From: Chromatiales bacterium
GTDB taxonomy: Bacteria; Pseudomonadota; Gammaproteobacteria; Steroidobacterales; GCA-2729495
NCBI GenBank assembly: GCA_020351875.1
Contig: CP070671.1
Location: 982,003-1,046,002 of the forward strand
Length of the DNA: 64,000 nucleotides
Direction: 5' to 3'
How positions within the stretch are numbered: position 1 is the first letter of the stretch; each line of letters begins with the position of its first letter. A model generated the notes under the pieces. The model saw nothing but the letters and a program-made list of their open reading frames with translations, had not been told where the DNA came from and made no database searches. A program made the translations under genes and the position numbers. Shown here one piece after another: positions 8,694 through 17,010 of this stretch.

Positions 8694-10325
8694 ATGAACA
8701 AAATAGCCATCAAGAAATGGGACGAGCTTGCCGACCGGGAGCCCGAACATGCGCTGGTTGCTGACGTCGACCTGGTCGTGGTGCGTTTCGACGATGAGGT
8801 GAGCGTGCTGTACGGGCGCTGCGCCCACCGCGGGGCGCTGATGGCCGACGGTCACGTGCGGGGCCAAAACCTGATCTGCGGCGTGCACGACTGGGACTAT
8901 CGCCTGGACACCGGGGTCAGTGAGTACAACAACAGCGAGACGCTGCCGAAATTCTCTGCCTGGATCGAGGACGGCCAGGTGCTGGTAGACGAAGACGAGA
9001 TTGCCGCCTGGGCGAGTGAACATCCGCAGCCTTTTGATCGCGACGCCTACCAGGGTGCCTACCAGGACCCCACCGGCACGGCGGATGAGCCCTACGTGAA
9101 ATACATCCGCAAGCTCGCGGACGAGGGGTTGAGCAAGACCGGGCATCACGGCCCGGCCTCTGCGATGGGCGTACCGCGCGACCAGCTGCCGAAGTGGGAT
9201 GACCTGCAGTTCGTCGTCGGCCAGTTGCACAAGCTGCCCTTGCTGGACGAGGAAGACGTCGGCACCGACATCGTGATCGGCCCGGGTGCGAAGAAACCCC
9301 TGCGCCTGGACATTCCGCTGTTCGTGTCCGACATGAGTTTCGGCGCGCTGTCAGAGGAAGCGAAAATCGCGCTGTCCAGGGGTGCGGAACTCGCGGGCAC
9401 CGGCATCTGCTCCGGCGAGGGCGGCATGCTGCCGGAGGAGCAGCAGGCGAACACGCGCTATTTCTATGAGCTCGCGTCCGCCCGCTTCGGTTTTTCCTGG
9501 GACAAGGTCAACAAGGCGCAGGCCTTTCACTTCAAGGGCGGCCAGGGCGCAAAGACCGGCACCGGCGGTCACCTGCCGGGCAACAAGGTGAAGGGCAAGA
9601 TTGCCCAGGTGCGTGAACTGGCGGAAGGTCAGTCGGCCATCTCTCCGGCGCGCTTCCCGGAGTGGAGCACACACGACGAATTCCGGGATTTTGCCGCCGA
9701 GGTGCGCGAGCAGACCGGCGGTATCCCGGTGGGCTTCAAGCTGTCGGCGCAACACATAGAGAAAGATATCGACGCGGCGCTCGACGTGGGCGTGGACTAC
9801 GTGATCCTCGACGGGCGCGGCGGCGGGACCGGCGCGGCCCCTTTGATCTTCCGCGATCACATCTCGGTGCCGACAATTCCGGCCCTGGCACGGGCGCGCC
9901 GGCACCTGGATCGCTGCGACGCCGGCGACGTGACGCTGATCATTACCGGCGGGCTGCGCCACCCGGCCGACTTCGCCAAGGCCATGGCACTGGGCGCCGA
10001 CGGCGTCGCGGTATCGAACGCCGCCATCCAGGCCATCGGTTGTCTTGGCATGCGCGCGTGTCACACGAACAACTGCCCGGTGGGTATCGCCACGCAAAAA
10101 CCGCAACTGCGTGCGCGCCTGCCGGTAGACATCGCGGCGGAACGGCTGGCCCGGTTCTTCCAGGCCACGGTCGAACTGATGACCGTCGTGGCGAGAGCCG
10201 CCGGCCATCGCCACCTGAACGAGTTCAACGCGGCAGACCTGACGACGTTCAACTCCGACATGGCACAACTGACCGGCGTCGCCTACGGCGGCGTGTCACC
10301 GGTAACCGGAGACAACAGCGCATGA
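8694..10325 (+). CDS. Rieske [2Fe-2S] domain fused to FMN/3Fe-4S glutamate synthase domain
   Basis: The 543-residue protein has two parts. Residues 1-100 form a Rieske ferredoxin domain with both ligand pairs present: C43-x-H45 and C62-x2-H65. Residues about 150-530 match the central GltB domain (PF01645), with FKGGQGAKTGTGGHLPG, DGRGGGTGAAP and the cluster motif C450-x5-C456-x4-C461 (CLGMRACHTNNCPVG). The glutaminase and C-terminal GltB domains are absent. A redox enzyme in which the Rieske centre feeds electrons to FMN is inferred, but the substrate is unknown and ammonia- or glutamine-dependent glutamate synthesis is not established. It overlaps the DUF5996 gene by four bases (ATGA). Confidence 0.85.
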   Translation: MNKIAIKKWDELADREPEHALVADVDLVVVRFDDEVSVLYGRCAHRGALMADGHVRGQNLICGVHDWDYRLDTGVSEYNNSETLPKFSAWIEDGQVLVDEDEIAAWASEHPQPFDRDAYQGAYQDPTGTADEPYVKYIRKLADEGLSKTGHHGPASAMGVPRDQLPKWDDLQFVVGQLHKLPLLDEEDVGTDIVIGPGAKKPLRLDIPLFVSDMSFGALSEEAKIALSRGAELAGTGICSGEGGMLPEEQQANTRYFYELASARFGFSWDKVNKAQAFHFKGGQGAKTGTGGHLPGNKVKGKIAQVRELAEGQSAISPARFPEWSTHDEFRDFAAEVREQTGGIPVGFKLSAQHIEKDIDAALDVGVDYVILDGRGGGTGAAPLIFRDHISVPTIPALARARRHLDRCDAGDVTLIITGGLRHPADFAKAMALGADGVAVSNAAIQAIGCLGMRACHTNNCPVGIATQKPQLRARLPVDIAAERLARFFQATVELMTVVARAAGHRHLNEFNAADLTTFNSDMAQLTGVAYGGVSPVTGDNSA

Positions 10326-11167
10326 ACAACGAAAATTTCCCGGTATTGGATCCAGACGCTATCGCGGCAACGCGAGATGCTCTCCACGCTTACTCGCAGG
10401 TGCTGGGCAGCTGGCCCGAAGCCTGCCGGCCCCGCCGCAAGCACTGGTGGCACATCAGCCTGAGACCCACCGTCCGTGGCTTGTCCACCGGACTCGTCCA
10501 CGCGACTGTCGATTTCGAACTGCAACTCGATCTGCGCGCGAGCGTGCTGAGCGGCCAGGTGGCCGGTGGCGGCGAGCTCCGTGAATCTCTCCAGGGGCAG
10601 TCGGCCGCGGAACTGGCGGATTTGACAACGGCCTTCCTCGTTCGCGAAGGCGTGTCCCCGGATTTGGCGCCCGACGCTGACACATCGCAGGAATGGACGC
10701 AGGCGTGGTCCGGCTATCAGCCCGACACCGCCGCGGCTATCGCCCGAGCCTGGACCTCGATTGCCGGCGCGATGGCAACCCTACGCGCCGGTATCCCGGA
10801 AGAGACCAGCCCAATCCAGCTCTGGTCGCATCATTTCGACCTGGCGATGGTCTGGCTGCCGGGCGAGAAAATTCCCGGCCAGGATCCAGCCGACGAAGAA
10901 CATTCTGACAAGCAGATGAATTTCGGCTTCACGCTGGGCGATGCCGGCATCCCGGAACCGTATTTCTACGTCACCGCGTACCCCCAGCCAGACGCGTTGC
11001 CCAACCTCCCATTACCCGACGGCACAACCTGGCATACCGAAGGTTTCAGCGGCGCGGTATTGCTCTACCGTGACCTGTTGGAACAGGCCGAACCGGAGCG
11101 CTACCTGCTCGACCTGTGGCGCACTCTGGTGGCGGCCGGCCGCGAGCATCTGCTCGAGAAATCCTAG
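10322..11167 (+). CDS. DUF5996 family protein
   Basis: The 281-residue soluble protein starts at ATG 10322, overlapping the stop of the Rieske-GltB gene, so the two are translationally coupled. The start region carries the DUF5996 hallmark HWWHISLRPTVRGLSTG near residues 40-56, and a second conserved block is LWSHHFDLAMVW (about residue 160). A later conserved stretch is MNFGFTLGDAGIPEPYFYV. No signal peptide or membrane helix is visible, and the biochemical role of the family is unknown to me. The His/Trp-rich core suggests ligand or metal binding, but that is inference. Confidence 0.8.
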   Translation: MNNENFPVLDPDAIAATRDALHAYSQVLGSWPEACRPRRKHWWHISLRPTVRGLSTGLVHATVDFELQLDLRASVLSGQVAGGGELRESLQGQSAAELADLTTAFLVREGVSPDLAPDADTSQEWTQAWSGYQPDTAAAIARAWTSIAGAMATLRAGIPEETSPIQLWSHHFDLAMVWLPGEKIPGQDPADEEHSDKQMNFGFTLGDAGIPEPYFYVTAYPQPDALPNLPLPDGTTWHTEGFSGAVLLYRDLLEQAEPERYLLDLWRTLVAAGREHLLEKS

Positions 11168-11262
11168 TCGGTCCCTGGATCGGGCGACTGCTATCGGAGA
11201 ACGCCCAAATGGGCGCTGCGCTTTCTTCGTTGGTGTTGATGACGCTATCGTTCAGCCGGGCA

Positions 11263-12186
11263 CTAGCGGCCGATCGCGTAGTAGGCGGCTACCCGGTCGA
11301 CGAGTATCTTGAACTTGCGCTTCTGGAAGCCGCGGATGTCTGCCCACGGCGACAGGTCCAGCCGGCCTGAGACCAGGAAACTAGGCGTGCCGTTGTCCAT
11401 CTCTGCATTCACCGCCTGCATCAGGCCTTCCCAGAATTCGCGGCGTTCGCGAATCTGGATGATCGGGCCCATGGACGGCGCTGCCTTGAAGCCGCCCTTG
11501 CCGGGCAATGGCACCAGGTGTGCACCGATCACCTGCTCCAGCCCCTCGCGCTCCGCCAGCCCTTCTATGGCCTTTAGCGACTCGACGGCGTTGTAGAAAT
11601 GAAAGTCCGCCACCTGCGGGTCCCACGGCAGGTAACCGCCGCCGGCCGGCCGCGGCGTCACGAGGTCGACCGTGTAGATCATCCTGTGCGGACGCGGAAT
11701 CATGACCACCAGGCACGTGCCGTGACTGGGCCCGAAGTAGTGCAGGTCCAGAGACTGGCCGCCCAGTTTCACCTTGTACGTGTTCTTGAAAGTGATATCC
11801 GGCGGCACCACGTCGGCATTCGGCGATTCGCGCCACACCTGCACGCAGCGCTTGTGGGCCACGAAACGGGCGCCCTCGTCCTTGAAGATCTGCCCGCCGC
11901 GTGCGTGGTCCCAGTGGGCGTGGGAATAGACCACGAATTTCACGGGTAATTCAGTGACAGCCGATATGGCCTTTCGGTACTCCGCGGCCGCCTCAGGCGA
12001 CTGCGGGTCGGTCACGATCACACCCTTCGGCGTCACCATGAACAGGCTGCGATAGGGCCCGTAGCGGAAGGTATACAGCCCGTCGGCCAGCTGCTCCGTC
12101 TCGCTGAACGGAATGCCCGGGGGTATCAGCTGGGCGGTGGCGGAGCCGGCAATCAGACACAACAGCAGCGCGAAGACTGCGATCAA
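11263..12186 (-). CDS. Secreted metallo-beta-lactamase-fold hydrolase
   Basis: The 307-residue protein has a signal peptide (MIAVFALLLCLIAGSATAQ). The MBL zinc motif HAHWDH is intact at residues 89-94 (H89, H91, D93, H94). Other ligands plausibly come from GPSHGT (about residue 153), VDLVT (about 173) and GAHLVP (about 221). The family hydrolyses diverse esters, lactones or thioesters, and the substrate here is unknown. It starts at a TTG that overlaps the stop of the giant MscS gene (TTGA), so it is the distal gene of that transcript. The 95 bp beyond it are shared with the convergent DUF5996 gene and show only a weak CGCCC/GGGCG hairpin near 11202-11215. Confidence 0.85.
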   Translation of the reverse strand: MIAVFALLLCLIAGSATAQLIPPGIPFSETEQLADGLYTFRYGPYRSLFMVTPKGVIVTDPQSPEAAAEYRKAISAVTELPVKFVVYSHAHWDHARGGQIFKDEGARFVAHKRCVQVWRESPNADVVPPDITFKNTYKVKLGGQSLDLHYFGPSHGTCLVVMIPRPHRMIYTVDLVTPRPAGGGYLPWDPQVADFHFYNAVESLKAIEGLAEREGLEQVIGAHLVPLPGKGGFKAAPSMGPIIQIRERREFWEGLMQAVNAEMDNGTPSFLVSGRLDLSPWADIRGFQKRKFKILVDRVAAYYAIGR

Positions 12187-15100
12187 TCCGCCGCTCCGGG
12201 CCCGATGTTCCTGAACGGCGTTGTGGTGGCCTGTTCCGCACCGGCCGGGGCGCCGGGCTGCGGCACTCCGACGGCATCCACAGCCTCCATGTAAACGTGC
12301 ACGTCACGCTGCGGGAAGGCGATGGTGATCCCGGCCTCCTTGAACTTTTGGTCGATACGAGTCAGCACGTCCGTCTGCGACGACAGTCGCTCGGACGTTG
12401 AGCCAATGAATATCCGCAGCCCCAGGTTCAGGGAGCTATCGCCAAACTGCTCGAAGTGGACGAAAGGCGCCGGTTCATCCAGTACAGTCGGGCATTCGTT
12501 CGCTGCCTCCACCATAAGGGCCATGGCTTTCTCCGTGTCGCTGCCGTAAGCGACGCCGACCACGATCGTCATACGGGTCATCGTATCGCCCAGGGTCCAG
12601 TTCAGCAGCCGCCCGGTGATCATCTCCTTGTTGGGAATGACCAGTTCCTTCTGCTCCCAGTCGCGGATGGTCGTCGCCCGAATTCGAATCTTGCTCACGG
12701 CACCGCTAGCGTCCCCGACGGTAATAATGTCCCCCACCCGGATCGGGCGCTCAAACAGCAGGATCAGGCCGCAGATGAAATTCGCGACGATTTCCTGCAG
12801 CCCAAAGCCGATGCCGACGCCGAGGGCCGCGGCCAACCAACCCAGCTGGGAGGCACGGACGCCGAGCAGGCTGAGTATCACGACGACCACGACCGCAGTA
12901 ATCGCGTACTTCGTCAATGTCTGTACGGTGTAGCGCCCGCCCGCGGTGACGCTGCCCTGCTTCAGAAGAATGATGTTCAGCAACGACGGCAGGTTAGTGG
13001 CGAGCACGTAGCCGCCGATCCCGACGACGGCCACCAGCAACAGGTCCTCCAGCGTGACCGGAACAAGCTGCTCCACCCCATTCACGAGCGCGGTCTTGTT
13101 CCACAGGCTAATGCGTTCGAGGACCCCGAAGGCCGGCAGCACCTTGCCCCATACCGCGGCAAGCCCGAGCACGACCAACAGTAAGACGGTCGCGTTCAGC
13201 AACTGCCGGCTGTCCGTGTCGAGGGCCACCAGGTCGATTTCGGGTTCACCGATATCGCCCTCCTCGGATGGTTCAGCATCTTCCGCCTCGCCGGCGCGCC
13301 TCGCGCGGGCGGCTTCGAGCGCCGCCACGGCCTTGTTGTAGGCGAGGCGCCGATTCGTCATCAACAGCCACCGACGCACGAGAGCGGCGCCCAGCCAAAT
13401 AGCCGTGATCAGCCAGATGGACTCGAACAGGCTGGCGGCGAGTTGCTGGGTCGTGTAGTCGTAACCAAAATAGGACAGCACCATGAACGCGACAGGCACC
13501 AGCACGGCCAAGGGAAACCACAGGTAGCGCCAGCGCCACCAGCGGCTTTCGGGATGGGCGGCGAACACATCCTTCGCGGCACCCCGGGTGGGATGGCCGA
13601 TGCTAATGGCCAGCCACACCAGGGTCACCATCAACGCGAAGAAACTCATGTTGGTGAGCACTCCGCCAAAACCGCCAGTCAATTCGTCCGTCGTGTTGGA
13701 GGTGCGAAACACGAAGAAGATCGGGAATGCGATCGCGATGAAGATCCGGAGCTGCCGGCGCACCTTCTTGAGCACATCCCGGTTCCAGCCGAAGTGACGG
13801 CCCGCAACTCCTTTCTCGCGGAGCAGCTCCAGCACCAGCAGAGGAAATGCGACCCAGATGGCGACTTCGACCAGGGCCTGGCCGATAGCCGTCGCAAAGG
13901 TTGAACCGAAAGGCGCAGTGGCCAGACCACCGCCGACCGCGCCGAGCAGCAATGGCAGGGGGGCTGCCAGCAGCACGGAATAGCCCACAGCCTGGAAGGT
14001 GGGCGCCATCGAATCGTCGCGAATACGGCCTACCTTCTCACCACACTCGACCAGACCCTGACTGAAGCGCCGGCTACGCAACGCCAGCACGATGCCCACG
14101 ATCACGAGCAACAGGTAAATCGGTGCTTCCAGTGCACGCACCAGCGCGAGGCTGACGGTTTCCAGCCAGGGCGCCGGCGCCAGGTAGCGCGCAATTTCGC
14201 GCGGCAATTTCGCCCATTGGGCGGCGTCCACGCGCGCCGTACTTCTGACCCACAACAACCGTTCCGTCAGGAACTGATCGTAAGCGGAAATGCTTTCGGA
14301 CAGCCGCTTCAGCGCATCATCCAGTTCATACAGGCGCCTCTGTAACAAGTTGTCGTTGGCAATGGTCCGCTCGAGCAAAGTCCGGCCCGTCAGGACCAGG
14401 TCCCGCAGTTCCGCTCGCTCCGCCGCATCCAGCTCAGCAATGCCTTGCTCAACCAGTCTCCGATCCAGGTAGGCGTCCACGTCGCGAAGATCGCGGCGCC
14501 TTTCCTCGGCCTCGACCAGGCGCACGGCGACCGCTGAAATCGATCGGCTCACCACCCGGCGCTCAGACGCAAATTCCCGGGCGCTGGGAAATCGCGACCG
14601 CTCTTCGATAATCGACAGGCCGATGGGCGCGCCAGTAGCTTCCAGCTCCAGCTTGCGCCGCGCGTCGCGAAACGCCGCCTGTACCTGGGCCGTCGCAGGC
14701 CGCGTGCTCTCGCGTCTGGCCAGGCGCTCCAGTTCTTCCACCTGCATCTGCAGCCGTTCGACCAGTCGCAGGTTCGAATCCGCCAGCTCGCGCAGCAGCG
14801 GATCATCTGTCGTCGCGCTGTCCAGCGCTGCCTGCGCCTGCGCGATGGCTCGTTCGGCCTCGGTACGGCGACGCTCGTTGACCAGCTCGCGCAGCGCGTC
14901 CCCACGCCTGTTCATCCTGTCCAGACTCTGCGCCTGCTGGTCTCGCTGTGCTTTCAGCAAGTCGTTGCGGGCGGTGTAACTCAGCAACTCGCGATCGAGC
15001 ATCGTGATCTCGGCTTGCACCGCCTCGAGCCGAGTGGCTCGCGCCCATCGGCTGGCCTCCGCAAACTGCGCAGACTGTTCACCGGCCGGCTGTTCGCCCG

Positions 15101-15620
15101 TCTGGCTCGCGAGATCGGCTACCTGGGCACGCGCCGCGGCAATGCGCGCGCGCGCGGCCGCAGGCCGCGCGCCCTCGGACTCGAGCCTGGCCTCCAGCAC
15201 GGTCAGCTTCGCTTCCACCGCCGTCTGGTTGGCCAGTTCCTCGTCCAGCCTGCGCTCCAGTTCCTCGGTTCGCGTTGACCCGGAAACGCGCAGGCTAGCG
15301 ACCGGATCGTCATCACGCCTGCGTTCGATCGTCGCGAGTATTTTCTCGGTTTCGCGCGGCGCACTTCGATTGGCCTCGCGAAACTCCGCGGTGGCCTCCT
15401 CGTTGGCGCGCGTGGCTTCGATATTGTTGATGGACTGGCGGTACAGGTCGATCAGCCGAGCCTTGCTGGTCTCTTCCAGGTCGGCGGCTTCCTGCGCCGC
15501 CTTGATCCGGTTCTGCAGTTGCTCCACCGTCACCCGCGTGCCCGGCGCCTGGGCCCACGCCGGCGGCAATGCGACCAGGCACCCGAGAACCAGCAGGACG
15601 GCTACTGAGAGTCGTGTCAT
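12183..15620 (-). CDS. Large MscS/MscK-type mechanosensitive channel
   Basis: About 1145 residues from ATG 15620, with a signal peptide ending PPAWAQAPG. A TTG at 15647 would lengthen it slightly, but neither start has a clear ribosome site. Residues about 25-480 form a long periplasmic coiled-coil region rich in Arg, Glu and Ala. About ten membrane helices follow, with a charged cytoplasmic loop (RARRAGEAEDAEPSEEGD). The C-terminal MscS core is clear: GVGIGFGLQEIVANFICG pore helix, RPIRVGDIITVGD, WEQKELVIPNKE and FPQRDVHVY. This is the layout of KefA/MscK and large MscM proteins, which gate under tension and may also respond to ions. The small MscS gene lies 49 bp upstream on the same strand. 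Confidence 0.9.
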   Translation of the reverse strand: MTRLSVAVLLVLGCLVALPPAWAQAPGTRVTVEQLQNRIKAAQEAADLEETSKARLIDLYRQSINNIEATRANEEATAEFREANRSAPRETEKILATIERRRDDDPVASLRVSGSTRTEELERRLDEELANQTAVEAKLTVLEARLESEGARPAAARARIAAARAQVADLASQTGEQPAGEQSAQFAEASRWARATRLEAVQAEITMLDRELLSYTARNDLLKAQRDQQAQSLDRMNRRGDALRELVNERRRTEAERAIAQAQAALDSATTDDPLLRELADSNLRLVERLQMQVEELERLARRESTRPATAQVQAAFRDARRKLELEATGAPIGLSIIEERSRFPSAREFASERRVVSRSISAVAVRLVEAEERRRDLRDVDAYLDRRLVEQGIAELDAAERAELRDLVLTGRTLLERTIANDNLLQRRLYELDDALKRLSESISAYDQFLTERLLWVRSTARVDAAQWAKLPREIARYLAPAPWLETVSLALVRALEAPIYLLLVIVGIVLALRSRRFSQGLVECGEKVGRIRDDSMAPTFQAVGYSVLLAAPLPLLLGAVGGGLATAPFGSTFATAIGQALVEVAIWVAFPLLVLELLREKGVAGRHFGWNRDVLKKVRRQLRIFIAIAFPIFFVFRTSNTTDELTGGFGGVLTNMSFFALMVTLVWLAISIGHPTRGAAKDVFAAHPESRWWRWRYLWFPLAVLVPVAFMVLSYFGYDYTTQQLAASLFESIWLITAIWLGAALVRRWLLMTNRRLAYNKAVAALEAARARRAGEAEDAEPSEEGDIGEPEIDLVALDTDSRQLLNATVLLLVVLGLAAVWGKVLPAFGVLERISLWNKTALVNGVEQLVPVTLEDLLLVAVVGIGGYVLATNLPSLLNIILLKQGSVTAGGRYTVQTLTKYAITAVVVVVILSLLGVRASQLGWLAAALGVGIGFGLQEIVANFICGLILLFERPIRVGDIITVGDASGAVSKIRIRATTIRDWEQKELVIPNKEMITGRLLNWTLGDTMTRMTIVVGVAYGSDTEKAMALMVEAANECPTVLDEPAPFVHFEQFGDSSLNLGLRIFIGSTSERLSSQTDVLTRIDQKFKEAGITIAFPQRDVHVYMEAVDAVGVPQPGAPAGAEQATTTPFRNIGPGAAD

Positions 15621-15669
15621 CGTTCTACTTGTACACTCGACAAACAATAAATTAGTGTCAGGGCTGAGT

Positions 15670-16797
15670 TCATTTTGGCCCCACCGTGGACTGCAGGTCT
15701 ACTTTCTGGTCTTGCCCGGGTTTCATGGACACCTTCCCGTCCCCGTCCTCTTTCTCGAGTTCGGCGCGCATGCGCGGCAGACAATCGGGATGGTTCGCAT
15801 TCAGCCAGGCAATCAGCCATTCGCGTACGTCGCAGCGCAGGTCCCAGGCCCTTGAAGCATCGGCTGCGGTGCACAGCACCCGGAGTGTCATGCCACGCGC
15901 ATCAGCATCGGAGATCTGGACGTTCCAGAATCGTCCGTTCCAGTTGGGATGGCTCTCGATGACCGGCCGCAGCGCTTCGCGGACCTCGTCGACAGGCGTT
16001 CGGTAGTCGACCGTGACGGCGACCACCCCGGTGATGGCAGCGGTGTGCCGCGTCCAGTTCTGAAACGGCTGGTTTATGAAGTAGGTCAGTGGGACCACCA
16101 GTCGACGGTCGTCCCAGATACGCACGACGACGTAAGTCGCGCAGATCTCCTCGACGCGGCCCCATTCTCCCTCGACGATGAGTACGTCGTCGAGGTTGAT
16201 CGGCTCGGTCAGCGCGATCTGGATCGACGCCAGGGCAGTCTCGACGAACGGGCGCGCGGCGAGGCCGATGACCAGGCCTGCAACGCCCGCCGAGGCGAGA
16301 AGCCCGGCACCGATCGCACGAATCGCGGGGAACGTGGTCAGAACCGCACCGGCCGTCACGATAATAACCAGCAGGATCAGAACCCGCGTGAGCACCCGAA
16401 ACTTCGTGTTGACGGCACGCGCCTTGCGGTTGTCTTCGACCTCCATCTGATAGCGGCGCTCGACGACCCGGCGCGCCACCTGTGTGACGGCAACGGTGAG
16501 CCAGCCCACCGAGATGATCACGGCGATAGTCACGCCGTGCCGAATCGCCTCGACAGCGGTTTGCTCAAAACGCGTGGCAGGGACCGACGCCAGGACTGCC
16601 GCCGCGGGAAGTCCCAGCAGTAACGGTCCGTCGACCGCGTTCAGGTCGGCGTCGATCCATTCCTTCCAGCGATAGCGACCAAGCCACCGCACCAGCAACA
16701 TCACGCCTTTGACGACGAGCCAGACGGCGGCGAAGACAATCGCCATCCACACGGTCGCGTTGATGTCGGTGTTCTCGAAAAGCAGTGGCATCTTCAT
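15670..16797 (-). CDS. Small MscS-family channel
   Basis: About 375 residues from ATG 16797 (MKMPLLFENTD). An in-frame TTG nine codons further upstream is less likely. Four or five hydrophobic helices occupy residues about 15-190. The MscS core is divergent but visible: GLLASAGVAGLVIGLAARP in place of the usual pore helix, LTEPINLDDVLIVEGEWG for the beta domain entrance, and VVRIWDDRRLVVPLTYF. The protein ends in a soluble domain of about 130 residues. It precedes the giant MscS and MBL genes on one strand, so the three probably form an operon devoted to envelope stress or osmotic relief. Confidence 0.85.
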   Translation of the reverse strand: MKMPLLFENTDINATVWMAIVFAAVWLVVKGVMLLVRWLGRYRWKEWIDADLNAVDGPLLLGLPAAAVLASVPATRFEQTAVEAIRHGVTIAVIISVGWLTVAVTQVARRVVERRYQMEVEDNRKARAVNTKFRVLTRVLILLVIIVTAGAVLTTFPAIRAIGAGLLASAGVAGLVIGLAARPFVETALASIQIALTEPINLDDVLIVEGEWGRVEEICATYVVVRIWDDRRLVVPLTYFINQPFQNWTRHTAAITGVVAVTVDYRTPVDEVREALRPVIESHPNWNGRFWNVQISDADARGMTLRVLCTAADASRAWDLRCDVREWLIAWLNANHPDCLPRMRAELEKEDGDGKVSMKPGQDQKVDLQSTVGPK

Positions 16798-17010
16798 GGT
16801 GGGTTCGGCCAGCGGGCTATGCAACGCCAGTGACGTTCCCGCATTGAGTGGTCCAGCTTCGGTGTTAGTTTACGCAGATTTCGCTGACTCGGTAATTCCT
16901 CAGCATGCCAAATGACCTAGGTGTTTTTCCGCATGGGCTGGTGTCGGGGCTTCACTAAAATCTGACGCTACGTCAAAATAGAGGCAGTGCGGGTGAGCTA
17001 TAGATGCTCA

